From Rhodopseudomonas infernalis (GTDB taxonomy: Bacteria > Pseudomonadota > Alphaproteobacteria > Rhizobiales > Xanthobacteraceae), in the NCBI RefSeq assembly GCF_022271405.1, contig NZ_JAJNAL010000021.1, positions 1-64,000 on the forward strand: a DNA stretch of 64,000 bases, given 5' to 3'. Made by a program: the position numbers and the translations under genes. Position 1 is the first letter of the stretch, and each line of letters opens with the position of its first letter. The notes under the pieces are model-generated. The model saw only the letters and a list, made by a program, of their open reading frames with translations, searched no databases and was not told the DNA's origin. Below are positions 52,539 to 61,034 of the stretch, piece by piece.

Positions 52539-52664
52539 TCAAACCCACCCGCGCAAGGCGGGCCGCGGCCGCACTGGTGGTTGTAGCCGGTGCGACCGAA
52601 GCACGCGCTCATCCCGCGCAGGCTGCCTGCCGGCGAGCGGAGCGGCTGACAGGGACTTGATCAT
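52539..52664 (-). CDS. Possible 41-residue small protein with good ribosome site
   Basis: The ATG at 52664 is preceded by GAAGGAGACC at ideal spacing, and the frame reads MIKSLSAAPLAGRQPARDER then an Arg/Pro-rich end. The strong ribosome site is the only support; composition is not clearly protein-like. It may be a leader peptide or the remnant of a frameshifted gene. Confidence 0.25.
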   Translation of the reverse strand: MIKSLSAAPLAGRQPARDERVLRSHRLQPPVRPRPALRGWV

Positions 52665-52989
52665 GAGGGTCTCCTTCGTTGCACGAAGTCTGTTGCAAAA
52701 TCACAGCCGGCTGGTGAAGCTCGGATAGGAGGCTGCCGGCGGGTCTTTCGATCATGACGCGGCGCCAGGCCGGCCGTTTGCAGGCTGGCTGTTTGAAAGG
52801 GGGCTGACGTGAAACCGCAGCTCGGGCTGATCCGTATGCACGATCTGTCGGCTTCAGGCCGGGCTTGTTCAAGCCGGGCCTGATCGCGCAGAGGCGGACT
52901 CTATTCGTGCCGGGTGCCCGGAATGATCGGCGGCACGCGGGGTTGTGGTGGTGAGCCATCGCGATTGGCTCGATCAGTGGAGGACGAGA

Positions 52990-53520
52990 ATGACCGGACG
53001 ACTGCTTGCTGCTGCCCTGCTCTCGGCTGCGCTGATCGCGCCGCCGGCCCTGACGCCCGCGCTTGCGGCGCCCGACTCCAGTCCATCGCCGCCGCCGTCG
53101 TCGGACGGCAATTCGAGCGGATCGAAGAAGAAGGACAAGCGCTCGGAGCAACGCTTCCAGGACGGCTACCGCGCCGCCTACGCCACGATCTACGACCGCG
53201 CCGACTACGCGGCGGCGATCGATCAGCTCAAGGCGCTCGGCCACGACGACAACGCCTCGGTGGCGACGCTGATCGGCTATTCGTATCGCAAGCTTGGCGA
53301 CACCAAGCTGGCGCAGGCCTGGTACGAACGCGCACTGAAGACCGATCCGAACCATACCAAGACCTGGCAGTATTACGGCCTGTGGCAGGTCGAGCAAGGC
53401 AACCGCGAGCGTGCGCAGGTTCATCTGTCGCGCATCGCCCAACTCTGCGGCAACACCAGCTGCGAGGAATACACCTCGCTCGCCGCCGCGATCGCCGCAG
53501 GCACCGGCAGCTCGTACTGA
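52990..53520 (+). CDS. Exported TPR-like protein
   Basis: The 176-residue protein has a signal peptide (to about residue 27, ALA|APDSS). A Ser/Pro and Lys-rich linker (SSGSKKKDKRSEQRF) follows, then two tetratricopeptide-like helical repeats (AAAIDQLKALGHDDNASVAT, GDTKLAQAWYERALKTDPNH). A C-terminal pair of cysteines (LCGNTSCEEY) may form a disulfide. Such domains mediate protein contacts. GGAGGACGAGA precedes ATG 52990. Confidence 0.88.
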   Translation: MTGRLLAAALLSAALIAPPALTPALAAPDSSPSPPPSSDGNSSGSKKKDKRSEQRFQDGYRAAYATIYDRADYAAAIDQLKALGHDDNASVATLIGYSYRKLGDTKLAQAWYERALKTDPNHTKTWQYYGLWQVEQGNRERAQVHLSRIAQLCGNTSCEEYTSLAAAIAAGTGSSY

Positions 53521-53711
53521 TCGTACGCACCGCATCGAAGCGGCCTGATCTGCGCCGGCGCGGCGGCCTCGATGCGGGCCGCCGCGCCGCATCGCGCAGG
53601 TCCGTCGCTGCAGCGACGGCTCGACAAACCGGGGAAACGTCGTATAGACGACGACGGTGAAACCCGCGTCCCTCGCGGCGTTTCGAGCCAGAGCCTGCGC
53701 CGAGCCCGCAC

Positions 53712-54491
53712 ATGACCCCTGCCCCACGGCACGACCGCATCGCCTTCGTCGCCGGCACGAGCGTTGAAGCCCAGGCCGCGCTGACTCAACTGTCGTCGCT
53801 GTACGGCAATATCGATCCGAACGAGGCCGACGTCGTCGTCGCGCTCGGCGGCGACGGCCTGATGCTGCAGACGCTGCATCAGCAGATGCGCAGCGGCAAG
53901 CCGATCTACGGCATGCATCGCGGCACGGTCGGCTTTCTGATGAACGAATACTCCACTCACGATCTGCATCGCCGGCTCGAAGCGGCGCGCGAGACCGTGA
54001 TTCATCCGCTGCTGATGCGCGCCACCGATATCTACGGCGAAGTGCACATCCACCACGCCATCAACGAAGTCTCGCTGTTCCGCCAGAGCCATCAGGCAGC
54101 GCGGCTGCGCATCATCATCGACGAGCGCGAGCGCATGAGCGAACTCGTCGCCGACGGCATCCTGGTCGCAACGCCGGCCGGCTCGACCGCCTACAATCTG
54201 TCGGCGCAGGGCCCGATCCTGCCGATCAACGCGCAGTTACTTGCGCTGACGCCGATCTCGGCGTTCCGGCCGCGGCGCTGGCGCGGCGCGCTGCTACCCG
54301 ACAACGCCTTCGTGGTGATCGAAGTGCTCGAAGTCGACAAGCGCCCGGTCGCCGCCGTCGCCGACCACGACGAAGCCCGCGACGTCCGCCGCGTCGAAGT
54401 GATCTCCGACAAGACCATCGCGATGCGCATGCTGTTCGACCCGGGGCATAGCCTCGAGGAACGGATTTTGAGCGAGCAGTTCGGGACATAA
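53712..54491 (+). CDS. nadK: NAD kinase
   Basis: The 259-residue enzyme phosphorylates NAD to NADP. It has the family GGDG motif (residues 46-49, [13 protein letters not shown]), [15 protein letters not shown], the NE/D region [11 protein letters not shown] and [18 protein letters not shown]. Length matches alphaproteobacterial NadK. The start is ATG 53712. No operon partner is evident. Confidence 0.95.
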   Translation: MTPAPRHDRIAFVAGTSVEAQAALTQLSSLYGNIDPNEADVVVALGGDGLMLQTLHQQMRSGKPIYGMHRGTVGFLMNEYSTHDLHRRLEAARETVIHPLLMRATDIYGEVHIHHAINEVSLFRQSHQAARLRIIIDERERMSELVADGILVATPAGSTAYNLSAQGPILPINAQLLALTPISAFRPRRWRGALLPDNAFVVIEVLEVDKRPVAAVADHDEARDVRRVEVISDKTIAMRMLFDPGHSLEERILSEQFGT

Positions 54492-54926
54492 GCGGCGGCG
54501 CCCGATGGCGGCGCCACGCACGCCAATTTCGCTAGATTGATTAACGACTTGACCGCACCGCGCAGCCGGTTGGGGCAAACCTGTGGCAGCGCCGCCGGCC
54601 GCCGCGCCGTCCGTTGAAATCGCAGCAGAATTTCCGGCTGCGCCCTGGGGCAAACTCGTGGCAAACCTAGAGCCTGAGCGCAGGCCACGACATTCGGCTG
54701 GCGACGCAGGAATGACGGCGCGCCGAGAGGCAGTAAGCGGTCACATCCGCGACCAAAGCCGAGCGTCACCCGCAAGCCACAGCGAATCGGACGATATTCC
54801 TGACCTGACGTGGCCCGCAGGCCACAGTCGGCCTATGCGAATGCTTCTCATGGTGAATCGACAGCTGTGGAGCTCGACGGAGCGTGAACCGCAAGAATAC
54901 CGCAGAACGAATATACGCGCTCCGCG
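54492..54926. other. Gene-free stretch
   Basis: No gene, tRNA or strong hairpin is recognised. Two similar phrases TGGGGCAAAC-YY-GTGGCA occur near 54572 and 54648, the only internal repetition noticed. The flanking genes converge here. Confidence 0.4.
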
Positions 54927-55214
54927 TTAGGCCGCGTCGAGCAGCGCAAGATCGGAGACGAACTCGAAGCGGAACTGATTGGCCTCGTCGTCGGGCAGCC
55001 AATTCGCCATCTGCGGAAACACCTGACGATAGAACGCGGCACGCTCCGGCTTCCACGGCAGCGTGCGCGCGGCGCTGGCTTCGGCGAGGATCTGCAACAA
55101 CTCGGCGCGTACTTCATCGGGATCGGCGCGATACACCGGCGTCGGCGCATCGTGGTCGAACAATTCGGCTTGCGGAACGGGACCGAACAAATCGAGTTGA
55201 TTAGTTCGCGGCAT
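54927..55214 (-). CDS. Small hypothetical protein coupled to the type IIG RM gene
   Basis: The 95-residue soluble protein begins MPRTNQLDLFGPVPQ and continues with helical, charged sequence (DEVRAELLQILAEASAAR, LPDDEANQFRFEF). No family is recognised. Its ATG overlaps by one base (TGATG) the stop of the out-of-frame C-terminal segment of the upstream restriction-modification gene. This implies the two were built to be co-translated. A role in the RM system (specificity, control or assembly) is inferred from context only. Confidence 0.75.
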   Translation of the reverse strand: MPRTNQLDLFGPVPQAELFDHDAPTPVYRADPDEVRAELLQILAEASAARTLPWKPERAAFYRQVFPQMANWLPDDEANQFRFEFVSDLALLDAA

Positions 55215-55495
55215 CAGGACTGCCCTTCGAGCGAGGCTTCGAGCAACTCGATCTCGTCGCCGGTCAACTCGAACAGTTTGTAGACGATCGCGTCGATCTC
55301 GCGTTCGGCGTCTTCGATCTGCTTGCCGAGGGCGATGACTTGGGCGGATTTCTCGGCCAGATAGCTTTCCCAGCCGTCGCGATCCTTCACCGGAATTTCG
55401 GTCTTGAAGGCCTTCTTGATCTCAGCGCGAAACGACGAGAAATCGAGAGTCCAGAAACATTCCAGTTTCCCCGACGCTTCTGGTGCTCCGCGCCG
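55214..55495 (-). pseudogene. Out-of-frame C-terminus of the type IIG RM protein
   Basis: In a second frame this segment reads SGKLECFWTLDFSSFRAEIK, then AFKTEIPVKDRDGWESYLAE and ends ELTGDEIELLEASLEGQS. That is the usual coiled C-terminal end of large Eco57I-like enzymes. It is open only downstream of a TGA in its own frame, so the frame change lies at about 55472-55495, in a GC-rich run. The shift equals loss of one base or gain of two. A sequencing error, a true mutation or phase variation are all possible. Confidence 0.7.
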
Positions 55496-58476
55496 AGATC
55501 ACCGGCAATCCGTCGGTGAACGGCGGTACGAATCTCCAGGTGCTGCTGCGCCACTCGACCGCAGTCCAGAGCAAACTGCGATATGATCGCGAGCGATGCT
55601 TTGCTCGGCCGCTCCGGCAGACGAAGTTGCTCGATGTATTGTGCCTCGGCCTCGAAATATCCACCTCGTTTCAGTCGAGCCAAGGAAACAAACTGAAACC
55701 AGAGACAGCGGCTATTCAAGAGAGCGAGCAGGAACGCGTCGTCGCTCGGGATGAAGAAACACTTGTTGTTGAGGAAGTAACTATTGCGGTCGAGCGCGAA
55801 CACGCGAGACTGCTGAAAGTGCGGCCAAGCGATCTTGGGGGCCTCGAACTTCGGCTGATAGGCCAATTGCGCCTGCTGCAGTTCCCACCACTCCTGCTTG
55901 GTCGCACGCTTCTCCAATTCCGGCCTGAACGGCAGCAGCCAATCGCGGATCGCCGGGTAGTTCTCGATATCCACGTTGCCCTTCGGGGTGTTGATCAGGA
56001 ACAGCCCGTCCGGCTCAACCCGCCAGCGCTTGATGTCTTCGCCCTTGAGAAACGGCTTCAGCAACTCGGCCGATTTCGCGTCCTGCTTCACCAGCCGATC
56101 GCGGGTCGGCGTGTCGATGATGAAGGCCTCGTTGAAGCCCGTTACAATCCCACGTAACGGCGCGCCGTAGACTTCGCCCAGCGTCTTCCTGCCGGCGACG
56201 ATCTTGTCGCGCAGCCGCGCCAGCGCATCGTCTTCGAGCTGCCATGAGCCGGCGCCGAGCCGCGACCGTGGCATGGTCTGCGCCTTTCCCACGAACACGG
56301 CGCCGAGATCCGGCGGCAACGCGTCGTCGATCTTCAGAAACCACAGCGTGCCATCGTCCGCCTCGGCTTTTCGCAACGTCAGGATTGCCGGATAGGTGGT
56401 GACGCCTTCGAAAATCTGCAGATCGCCGAAATCGATTACCGACTCCACCGAAACGTTGTCGCCGAGGAAGACTCTCAGGTTTTCACCGGAGCCGGTCCGG
56501 AAGAATGTCGACGATGAAATGAAGCCGAGCCGACCGCCCTGCTTGAGCAGGCGAACGCCCTTCTCGAAGAAATAGGCGTAGAGGTCGGTGCGGTCGGCCG
56601 CGACGACGTAGGTTTTCTCCAGATACGGCTTGACCGGCTTGATCAGTTCCATCCGCACATAAGGCGGATTGCCGATCACGACGTCGAACCCGCCGTTCGC
56701 AAACACCTCCGGAAATTCCTCGCGCCAACTGAAAGGACGATCGGTCCATTTTGCTTCATCAATCAGGCTGTCGCCGACCTTGATCGTCGCTTCGAGATTC
56801 TGGAGGCGATGCTTGGCCCGCGCGGTCTTCAGCCACAACGACAACCGCGTGATCTCGACCGACTCAGCGTTGATGTCGACGCCATAGAGATTCCTGGTGA
56901 CGATCTCGTCGAAAATGTCGAAATCGATCTCCTGTTTCAGCGTCGCCAACAGTTCGACCACGCCGCGATATTCGCGCGCCAGCAGATCGAACGCGGCGAC
57001 CAGGAACGCGCCCGAGCCGCAGGCGGGATCGACGATCCGGATCGCGCGCAGTTCGGCCAGGTAATCGTTCCAGAACGCGCGCTGTGCGGCGTCTTCGCGT
57101 TCGCTGAAGATGGTGGCGCGGCTGGCGCGCGGAACCACCGGCCTGCCGTGCTTCTTCAGAAGCGCGGCGAAGTGTTCCTCCAGCGTGATCTCGATGGTGC
57201 GCTCGACCAGAAAACGCGTGACGATCTCCGGCGTGTAGACTACGCCCTGCCGCTTGCTCTTGGAGACCTTCGGCGCCGCTTCGCCACGCGCCTCGGCGCG
57301 CAGCTTCTCGATGTCCGTGATCGACTGTTCGAAGATGTGCCCAAGCACGGTGACGGGAACGTCGCTGCGATAGTCCCACTGACCGAGGTCGGCGAGCTTT
57401 TCCGCGAGCGGATCGGGAATGATCAGGCCGTCTGCGATCGGATCGGCGGCGAACAGCCCGCCATTGTATTCGTCGATGTAGAGCCGACTGTCGCCCTTGT
57501 CGACGGCGCGGAACAGCGCCTGGAAATTCTGCCAAATCGGCTGCGGCAGGAACTCGTTGCGAGCGGTCTTGGCTTTCTCCAGCAGCTTGTCCGGCAGCAG
57601 ATCGGTGCGCTGGGCGAAGGCGACGAACAGGATGCGGTCGAGCACCTTCTGCGCTACTTCGATCGCGGCAAGCATAGCAAGCTTCGGTCCGTCGACCGCA
57701 TCGGTCAGGAACGCGATGAGCTGATCGCGCAGGTCCTTGTAGTCGACATAGAGCTTGCCGGTGATGTCCTTGTAAGCGCTGTCGGTCTCTCGAAGCAGCT
57801 TTTCGGTAGCGCCGCCGAGCAACTGATCGGCCGACAGCAGCAGGATGAGCCGCTCCAGGACATGCTCGTCATCGAGCTGGCGCAGGTCGAACAGTTCGTA
57901 GGCGTCGCGCCCCCGCCCGAATGCGTAGAGCCGGAGTTCGACGCAATTGGTGACCAGCACCCACTTCGAGCCCGGAGCATCGATCGCGTAGTCCCACGCC
58001 TGTTGGACCGCGCTACGGCCCCGCCCCGGCATAATGGCATCGAGATCCTTGGTGTCCGGCCCCTTGAATTCGAACGGCGCGACGATCTGGTCTGGAATTT
58101 CGTTCCGCCCGAATTGCCCCAGCGCGACGTCGACGCTGCCACCCCTGATCGGATACTCGATCGCGAGTGTGAAGGCGCTTTCAGCTTCCAATTGCCGATA
58201 GCCGAGGATGTCGCCGAGCACTTTCTCGAAGAAGATCGTGCGGACCGCCGTTTCCTTCCGCTTGGCAAAGCTCGCGGTTCTGACAGTTCCGGCGTAGCTC
58301 TTTGCAGCCGCCTTCTGAGACGGCGTCAGCTCAAAGTTGAACAGCTTTCGCGCCTCTGCGACCACCTTGTGGTTGAGCAGCGGCAATTTCAGCGTGCGCG
58401 GCACGGCCGCGCGACCGGGGCGCCCGCCCCGCCCGCCGTCTCCGATGTCGATTCCCGCTGCCGCGAACAGATCCAT
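55387..58476 (-). CDS. Type IIG restriction-modification enzyme (Eco57I-like), C-terminus frameshifted
   Basis: As read, the 1029-residue protein combines a nuclease and an N6-adenine methyltransferase. An N-terminal PD-(D/E)xK nuclease is indicated by D116 (GGSVDVAL) and E136-x-K138 (PFEFKG). The helicase-like spacer is followed by methyltransferase motif I DPACGSGAFL near residue 480 and motif IV VIGNPPYVRMEL near 597. The target recognition region is C-terminal. The last 35 residues (after about AGDLGAEHQKRR) are Arg/Ser-rich junk caused by a frame change. The true C-terminus continues in another frame to 55214. If functional it would be about 1087 residues. The system is expected to cut unmodified foreign DNA. 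Confidence 0.88.
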   Translation of the reverse strand: MDLFAAAGIDIGDGGRGGRPGRAAVPRTLKLPLLNHKVVAEARKLFNFELTPSQKAAAKSYAGTVRTASFAKRKETAVRTIFFEKVLGDILGYRQLEAESAFTLAIEYPIRGGSVDVALGQFGRNEIPDQIVAPFEFKGPDTKDLDAIMPGRGRSAVQQAWDYAIDAPGSKWVLVTNCVELRLYAFGRGRDAYELFDLRQLDDEHVLERLILLLSADQLLGGATEKLLRETDSAYKDITGKLYVDYKDLRDQLIAFLTDAVDGPKLAMLAAIEVAQKVLDRILFVAFAQRTDLLPDKLLEKAKTARNEFLPQPIWQNFQALFRAVDKGDSRLYIDEYNGGLFAADPIADGLIIPDPLAEKLADLGQWDYRSDVPVTVLGHIFEQSITDIEKLRAEARGEAAPKVSKSKRQGVVYTPEIVTRFLVERTIEITLEEHFAALLKKHGRPVVPRASRATIFSEREDAAQRAFWNDYLAELRAIRIVDPACGSGAFLVAAFDLLAREYRGVVELLATLKQEIDFDIFDEIVTRNLYGVDINAESVEITRLSLWLKTARAKHRLQNLEATIKVGDSLIDEAKWTDRPFSWREEFPEVFANGGFDVVIGNPPYVRMELIKPVKPYLEKTYVVAADRTDLYAYFFEKGVRLLKQGGRLGFISSSTFFRTGSGENLRVFLGDNVSVESVIDFGDLQIFEGVTTYPAILTLRKAEADDGTLWFLKIDDALPPDLGAVFVGKAQTMPRSRLGAGSWQLEDDALARLRDKIVAGRKTLGEVYGAPLRGIVTGFNEAFIIDTPTRDRLVKQDAKSAELLKPFLKGEDIKRWRVEPDGLFLINTPKGNVDIENYPAIRDWLLPFRPELEKRATKQEWWELQQAQLAYQPKFEAPKIAWPHFQQSRVFALDRNSYFLNNKCFFIPSDDAFLLALLNSRCLWFQFVSLARLKRGGYFEAEAQYIEQLRLPERPSKASLAIISQFALDCGRVAQQHLEIRTAVHRRIAGDLGAEHQKRRGNWNVSGLSISRRFALRSRRPSRPKFR

Positions 58477-58551
58477 GGCCTGCTTTTAGCGGCTTTGCCG
58501 CCGGGGGTCGATGACGCGCAGACGCAACCCACAGGCAGGGTCGCCGGGACC

Positions 58552-58595
58552 ACCGGGTTCGTGCGCAGCGTTGCTGCGCGCGCCCCGGAATGACG
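58552..58595. repeat. CCGGAATGACG half-element
   Basis: CGGGTTCGTGCGCAGCGTTG...CGCGCGCCCCGGAATGACG is the right half of the CGTCATTCCGGGGCGC-type palindrome seen at 59377, 59563, 62403 and 63878. It lies upstream of the RM gene. Confidence 0.6.
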
Positions 58596-58656
58596 GGGGA
58601 TGGAGTGACGGGGACTTGCAGGCGGCGAGGCTGCGCCGTCTGGGCGCTGCGCTCGC

Positions 58657-58827
58657 CTAGTCGCGCGGAGCCGGTGCGCGTTGCGGGACCAGGTCGTTGA
58701 CCTGGCTGAACACTCTGACGGCGGCGCGGAGGCGGTTAAGGCGGTGGGCGTAGAGCAGCAGCAGACCGATCGGGATGGCGCTGCAGACGAGTGTGAAGGT
58801 CAGAAACGCCGTTACTTCGTCGGTCAT
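58657..58827 (-). CDS. 56-residue membrane protein
   Basis: MTDEVTAFLTFTLVCSAIPI then GLLLLYAHRLNRLRAAVRVF: one hydrophobic helix followed by a basic amphipathic stretch. AGGGGTGA is well placed before the ATG at 58827. Function is unknown. Confidence 0.6.
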   Translation of the reverse strand: MTDEVTAFLTFTLVCSAIPIGLLLLYAHRLNRLRAAVRVFSQVNDLVPQRAPAPRD

Positions 58828-59057
58828 CGTGTCACCCCTCTGGATCGCTCTAGATCGCCGGCGCGGCGGCAACAGCGCTGCGGCTACCGGACGATGATGC
58901 TAGGGGGCGGATGGATAACGCGGAATGACCGGCGACAAATCCGGTACGCGCGGCGACGTCTGTCGTCCGCGATGGCTAATCGCCGCTTAAGGCGCCGCGC
59001 TGCAGTGCAGCATCGCGCGCGGCCCGGCGCCGGGGGCTACTCGGTGATAGACGCGGG

Positions 59058-59240
59058 CTACTCGTGATAGAAATGGCCGTGCGGCTCGGTCAGGGAATGG
59101 TCCCAATGCGTCGCCTGCCGGGAGGTGGTCCGGCATTTCGGGCATTGATAGTCGCGGACCTGATAGCCCTGCACCAGCGGGCGGTTTCCGATCAGGTCGA
59201 GCGGTTCGTTGCAGGCCAGGCAGATCGGGGTCGTGGTCAT
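59058..59240 (-). CDS. 60-residue zinc-ribbon-like protein
   Basis: The small protein has two Cys-x2-Cys pairs (CLAC at residues 8-11, CPKC near 33-36), the pattern of a zinc ribbon. It ends in His-rich HGHFYHE. It may bind metal or nucleic acid. ATG 59240 is used; longer reading upstream lacks coding character. Confidence 0.6.
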   Translation of the reverse strand: MTTTPICLACNEPLDLIGNRPLVQGYQVRDYQCPKCRTTSRQATHWDHSLTEPHGHFYHE

Positions 59241-59376
59241 ACGCGCTATCCGAATCAGGAGTTTTCCGAGGTTAGTCGCTCGGCGTGTGCCCGTGCACTG
59301 CAGCGCGATACCCGCTACGAAATAATCGCCGCGGCGAGGCGTCGCAGGGCTGTGGTGATAGGACCTCTCCACGATT

Positions 59377-59492
59377 CATTCCGGGGCGCTCGCGTTGGCG
59401 GGCGAACGCGGAATCCCGGCGGTGGGGTGAAGGCCGGTGGTGCGCAACATGTCGGGATTCCGGGTTCGCGCTGCGCGCGCCCCGGAATGACG
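59377..59492. repeat. CATTCCGGGGCGC-type element, copy A
   Basis: An inverted dispersed element from ATTCCGGGGCGCTCGC to GCGCCCCGGAATGACG. Bases 59414-59502 are repeated identically at 59603-59691. Confidence 0.75.
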
Positions 59493-59562
59493 GGGGATGG
59501 GGCATGATGCGGCTGGCGGCAGTGATTGATGCTTAGTTCGCGTGGGGTGATCCGACCATGGT

Positions 59563-59682
59563 CGTCATTCCGGGGCGCTCGCTTCAGCGGTCGAACGCGG
59601 ACTCCCGGCGGTGGGGTGAAGGCCGGTGGTGCGCAACATGTCGGGATTCCGGGTTCGCGCTGCGCGCGCCCCGGAATGACGG
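59563..59682. repeat. CGTCATTCCGGGGCGC-type element, copy B
   Basis: Second copy in the same gap, in the same orientation. It shares an 89-base identical block with copy A at an offset of 189 bases, indicating a recent local duplication. Confidence 0.75.
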
Positions 59683-59755
59683 GGGATGGGGAGCGATCCG
59701 CGCTGCTGCAGCCGTGCTGCTACAACCACGGGCGTCTCGCGTGCTCAACCCTTCC

Positions 59756-59779
59756 TTAACGCTGCCGGTTTAGCGTTAA
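59756..59779. promoter_or_regulatory. Perfect inverted repeat before the response-regulator gene
   Basis: TTAACGCT - 8 bases - AGCGTTAA, ending 43 bases upstream of the receiver-protein ATG. TTAACC elements here recall CtrA half-sites, though the spacing is not the N7 consensus. Confidence 0.45.
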
Positions 59780-59821
59780 CCACGCGTAACGCGTGCGCCC
59801 GACAACGCCCACAGTGTCCTT

Positions 59822-60367
59822 ATGTTTCGCATCGACTTCAACAAACTCCGCTTTCTGGTGTGCGACGACAATCCACACATGCGGCGGATCCTGCGCACGC
59901 TGCTGCATTCGTTCGGCGCGCGCGAAGTCTATGAGGCCGAGGACGGCGCCACCGCGCTGGAGATGTCGAGCCACGCCGCGCCGGACATCATCATCACCGA
60001 TTGGGAGATGCCGATCTTCGACGGCCTCGAACTGGCGCAGATGATCCGCCAGCCGGACTCCAAGGGCAATCCGTTCGTGCCGATCATCATGCTGACCGCG
60101 CATTCGGAAAAGCGCCGGGTGACGCTGGCGCGCGACGCCGGCATCACCGAGTTCCTGGCCAAGCCGATCTCGTCGAAATCGCTGTATCAGCGCGTGCTCA
60201 ACGTGGTGGCAAGCCCGCGGCCGTTCATCAAGACGCGCAATTACTTCGGACCGGACCGCCGCCGCAACACCTCGAGCGGCTATATCGGGCCGGAGCGACG
60301 CGTCGGTGGCGAGGCCGATATCATTCAGCAGCCGTCGCTGCTCGACAAGGCCAAGGTCACGAGCTGA
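59822..60367 (+). CDS. CheY-like response regulator with C-terminal tail
   Basis: The 181-residue protein has a receiver domain (residues 8-125) with acidic pair D15/D16, phosphoacceptor D60 (IIITDWEMP), T92 and K114 (FLAKPI). The short tail contains repeated FGPDRRR and GPERRVGG motifs and no DNA-binding domain. The HPt-like gene starts 2 bases after its stop, so they are probably partners in a phosphorelay. Confidence 0.94.
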   Translation: MFRIDFNKLRFLVCDDNPHMRRILRTLLHSFGAREVYEAEDGATALEMSSHAAPDIIITDWEMPIFDGLELAQMIRQPDSKGNPFVPIIMLTAHSEKRRVTLARDAGITEFLAKPISSKSLYQRVLNVVASPRPFIKTRNYFGPDRRRNTSSGYIGPERRVGGEADIIQQPSLLDKAKVTS

Positions 60368-60369
60368 CG

Positions 60370-60948
60370 ATGACACGAACCCGCCCCGGCGACCTGCAGG
60401 TCGCGACCTTCGCCGATCACCAGGTGATCACCCAGGCCAATCCGCTGCGCAAGGTGATGCGCCGCGTCGGCAACGAGCCGACCGACGATCCGATCGCGCG
60501 CGCCGAGAAGGCGCTGGCGGCCCTCTCGGGCGAATTCGGCGTATGGATGAGCGTCGAATCAGAGCGCCTCGCCGCGGCCTATGCGGCGCTGCGCCGCGAC
60601 GGCGTCTCCGACGATACCCGGGGCGAGTTGTTTCGCGCCGCGCACGACATCAAGGGTGACGGCGCGACGTTCGGCTATCCGGCCGCCGCCGCCGCCGCCG
60701 AAAGCCTGTGCCGCGTCATCGACCACGCGCCGGATCTGGCGCGCGTGCCGGACGAACTGATCGCCAACCACGTCAACGCCGTGCAGGCGATCGTCCGCGA
60801 AGGCGCCGAAGCCGCCAAGGCCGAACTGCAGCGCGCCCTGATCCGCAAACTCCGCAGCGTCGCCGACGACTACCTCGCCTCGGTCAACCGCAACCGCCCG
60901 GACCATCTCGAAGCCCTCCTCGCCCCGAGCATCGTGCCGGGGGAGTAG
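60370..60948 (+). CDS. HPt-domain (histidine phosphotransfer) protein
   Basis: The 192-residue protein has the HPt signature FRAAHDIKGDGATFGYPAAA, with probable phosphorylated H92, inside a four-helix bundle (about 40-155). A helical C-terminus follows. It would carry phosphate to or from the receiver protein encoded just upstream. It has no kinase domain. Confidence 0.9.
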   Translation: MTRTRPGDLQVATFADHQVITQANPLRKVMRRVGNEPTDDPIARAEKALAALSGEFGVWMSVESERLAAAYAALRRDGVSDDTRGELFRAAHDIKGDGATFGYPAAAAAAESLCRVIDHAPDLARVPDELIANHVNAVQAIVREGAEAAKAELQRALIRKLRSVADDYLASVNRNRPDHLEALLAPSIVPGE

Positions 60949-60980
60949 GAGCGGAACGGCTCTCTCCCGGCGCGTCGAGA

Positions 60981-61018
60981 GTCCGGGTTCGCGAGCTTCG
61001 CCCGCGCCCCGGAATGAC
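60981..61018. repeat. CCGGAATGAC half-element
   Basis: GTCCGGGTTCGCGAGCTTCG...GCCCCGGAATGAC is the right half of the dispersed CGTCATTCCGGGG palindrome, between convergent genes. Confidence 0.55.
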
Positions 61019-61034
61019 TCGCGGAGGGGCGGTG

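Noticed and set aside
52609-53727. 372-codon minus-strand frame
   Set aside because: Runs antisense through the signal-peptide-bearing TPR-like gene and has mixed Arg/Gly composition with no recognisable domain.
56809-58593. 594-codon plus-strand frame over the RM gene
   Set aside because: Shadow of the minus-strand type IIG enzyme, which has nuclease and methyltransferase motifs.
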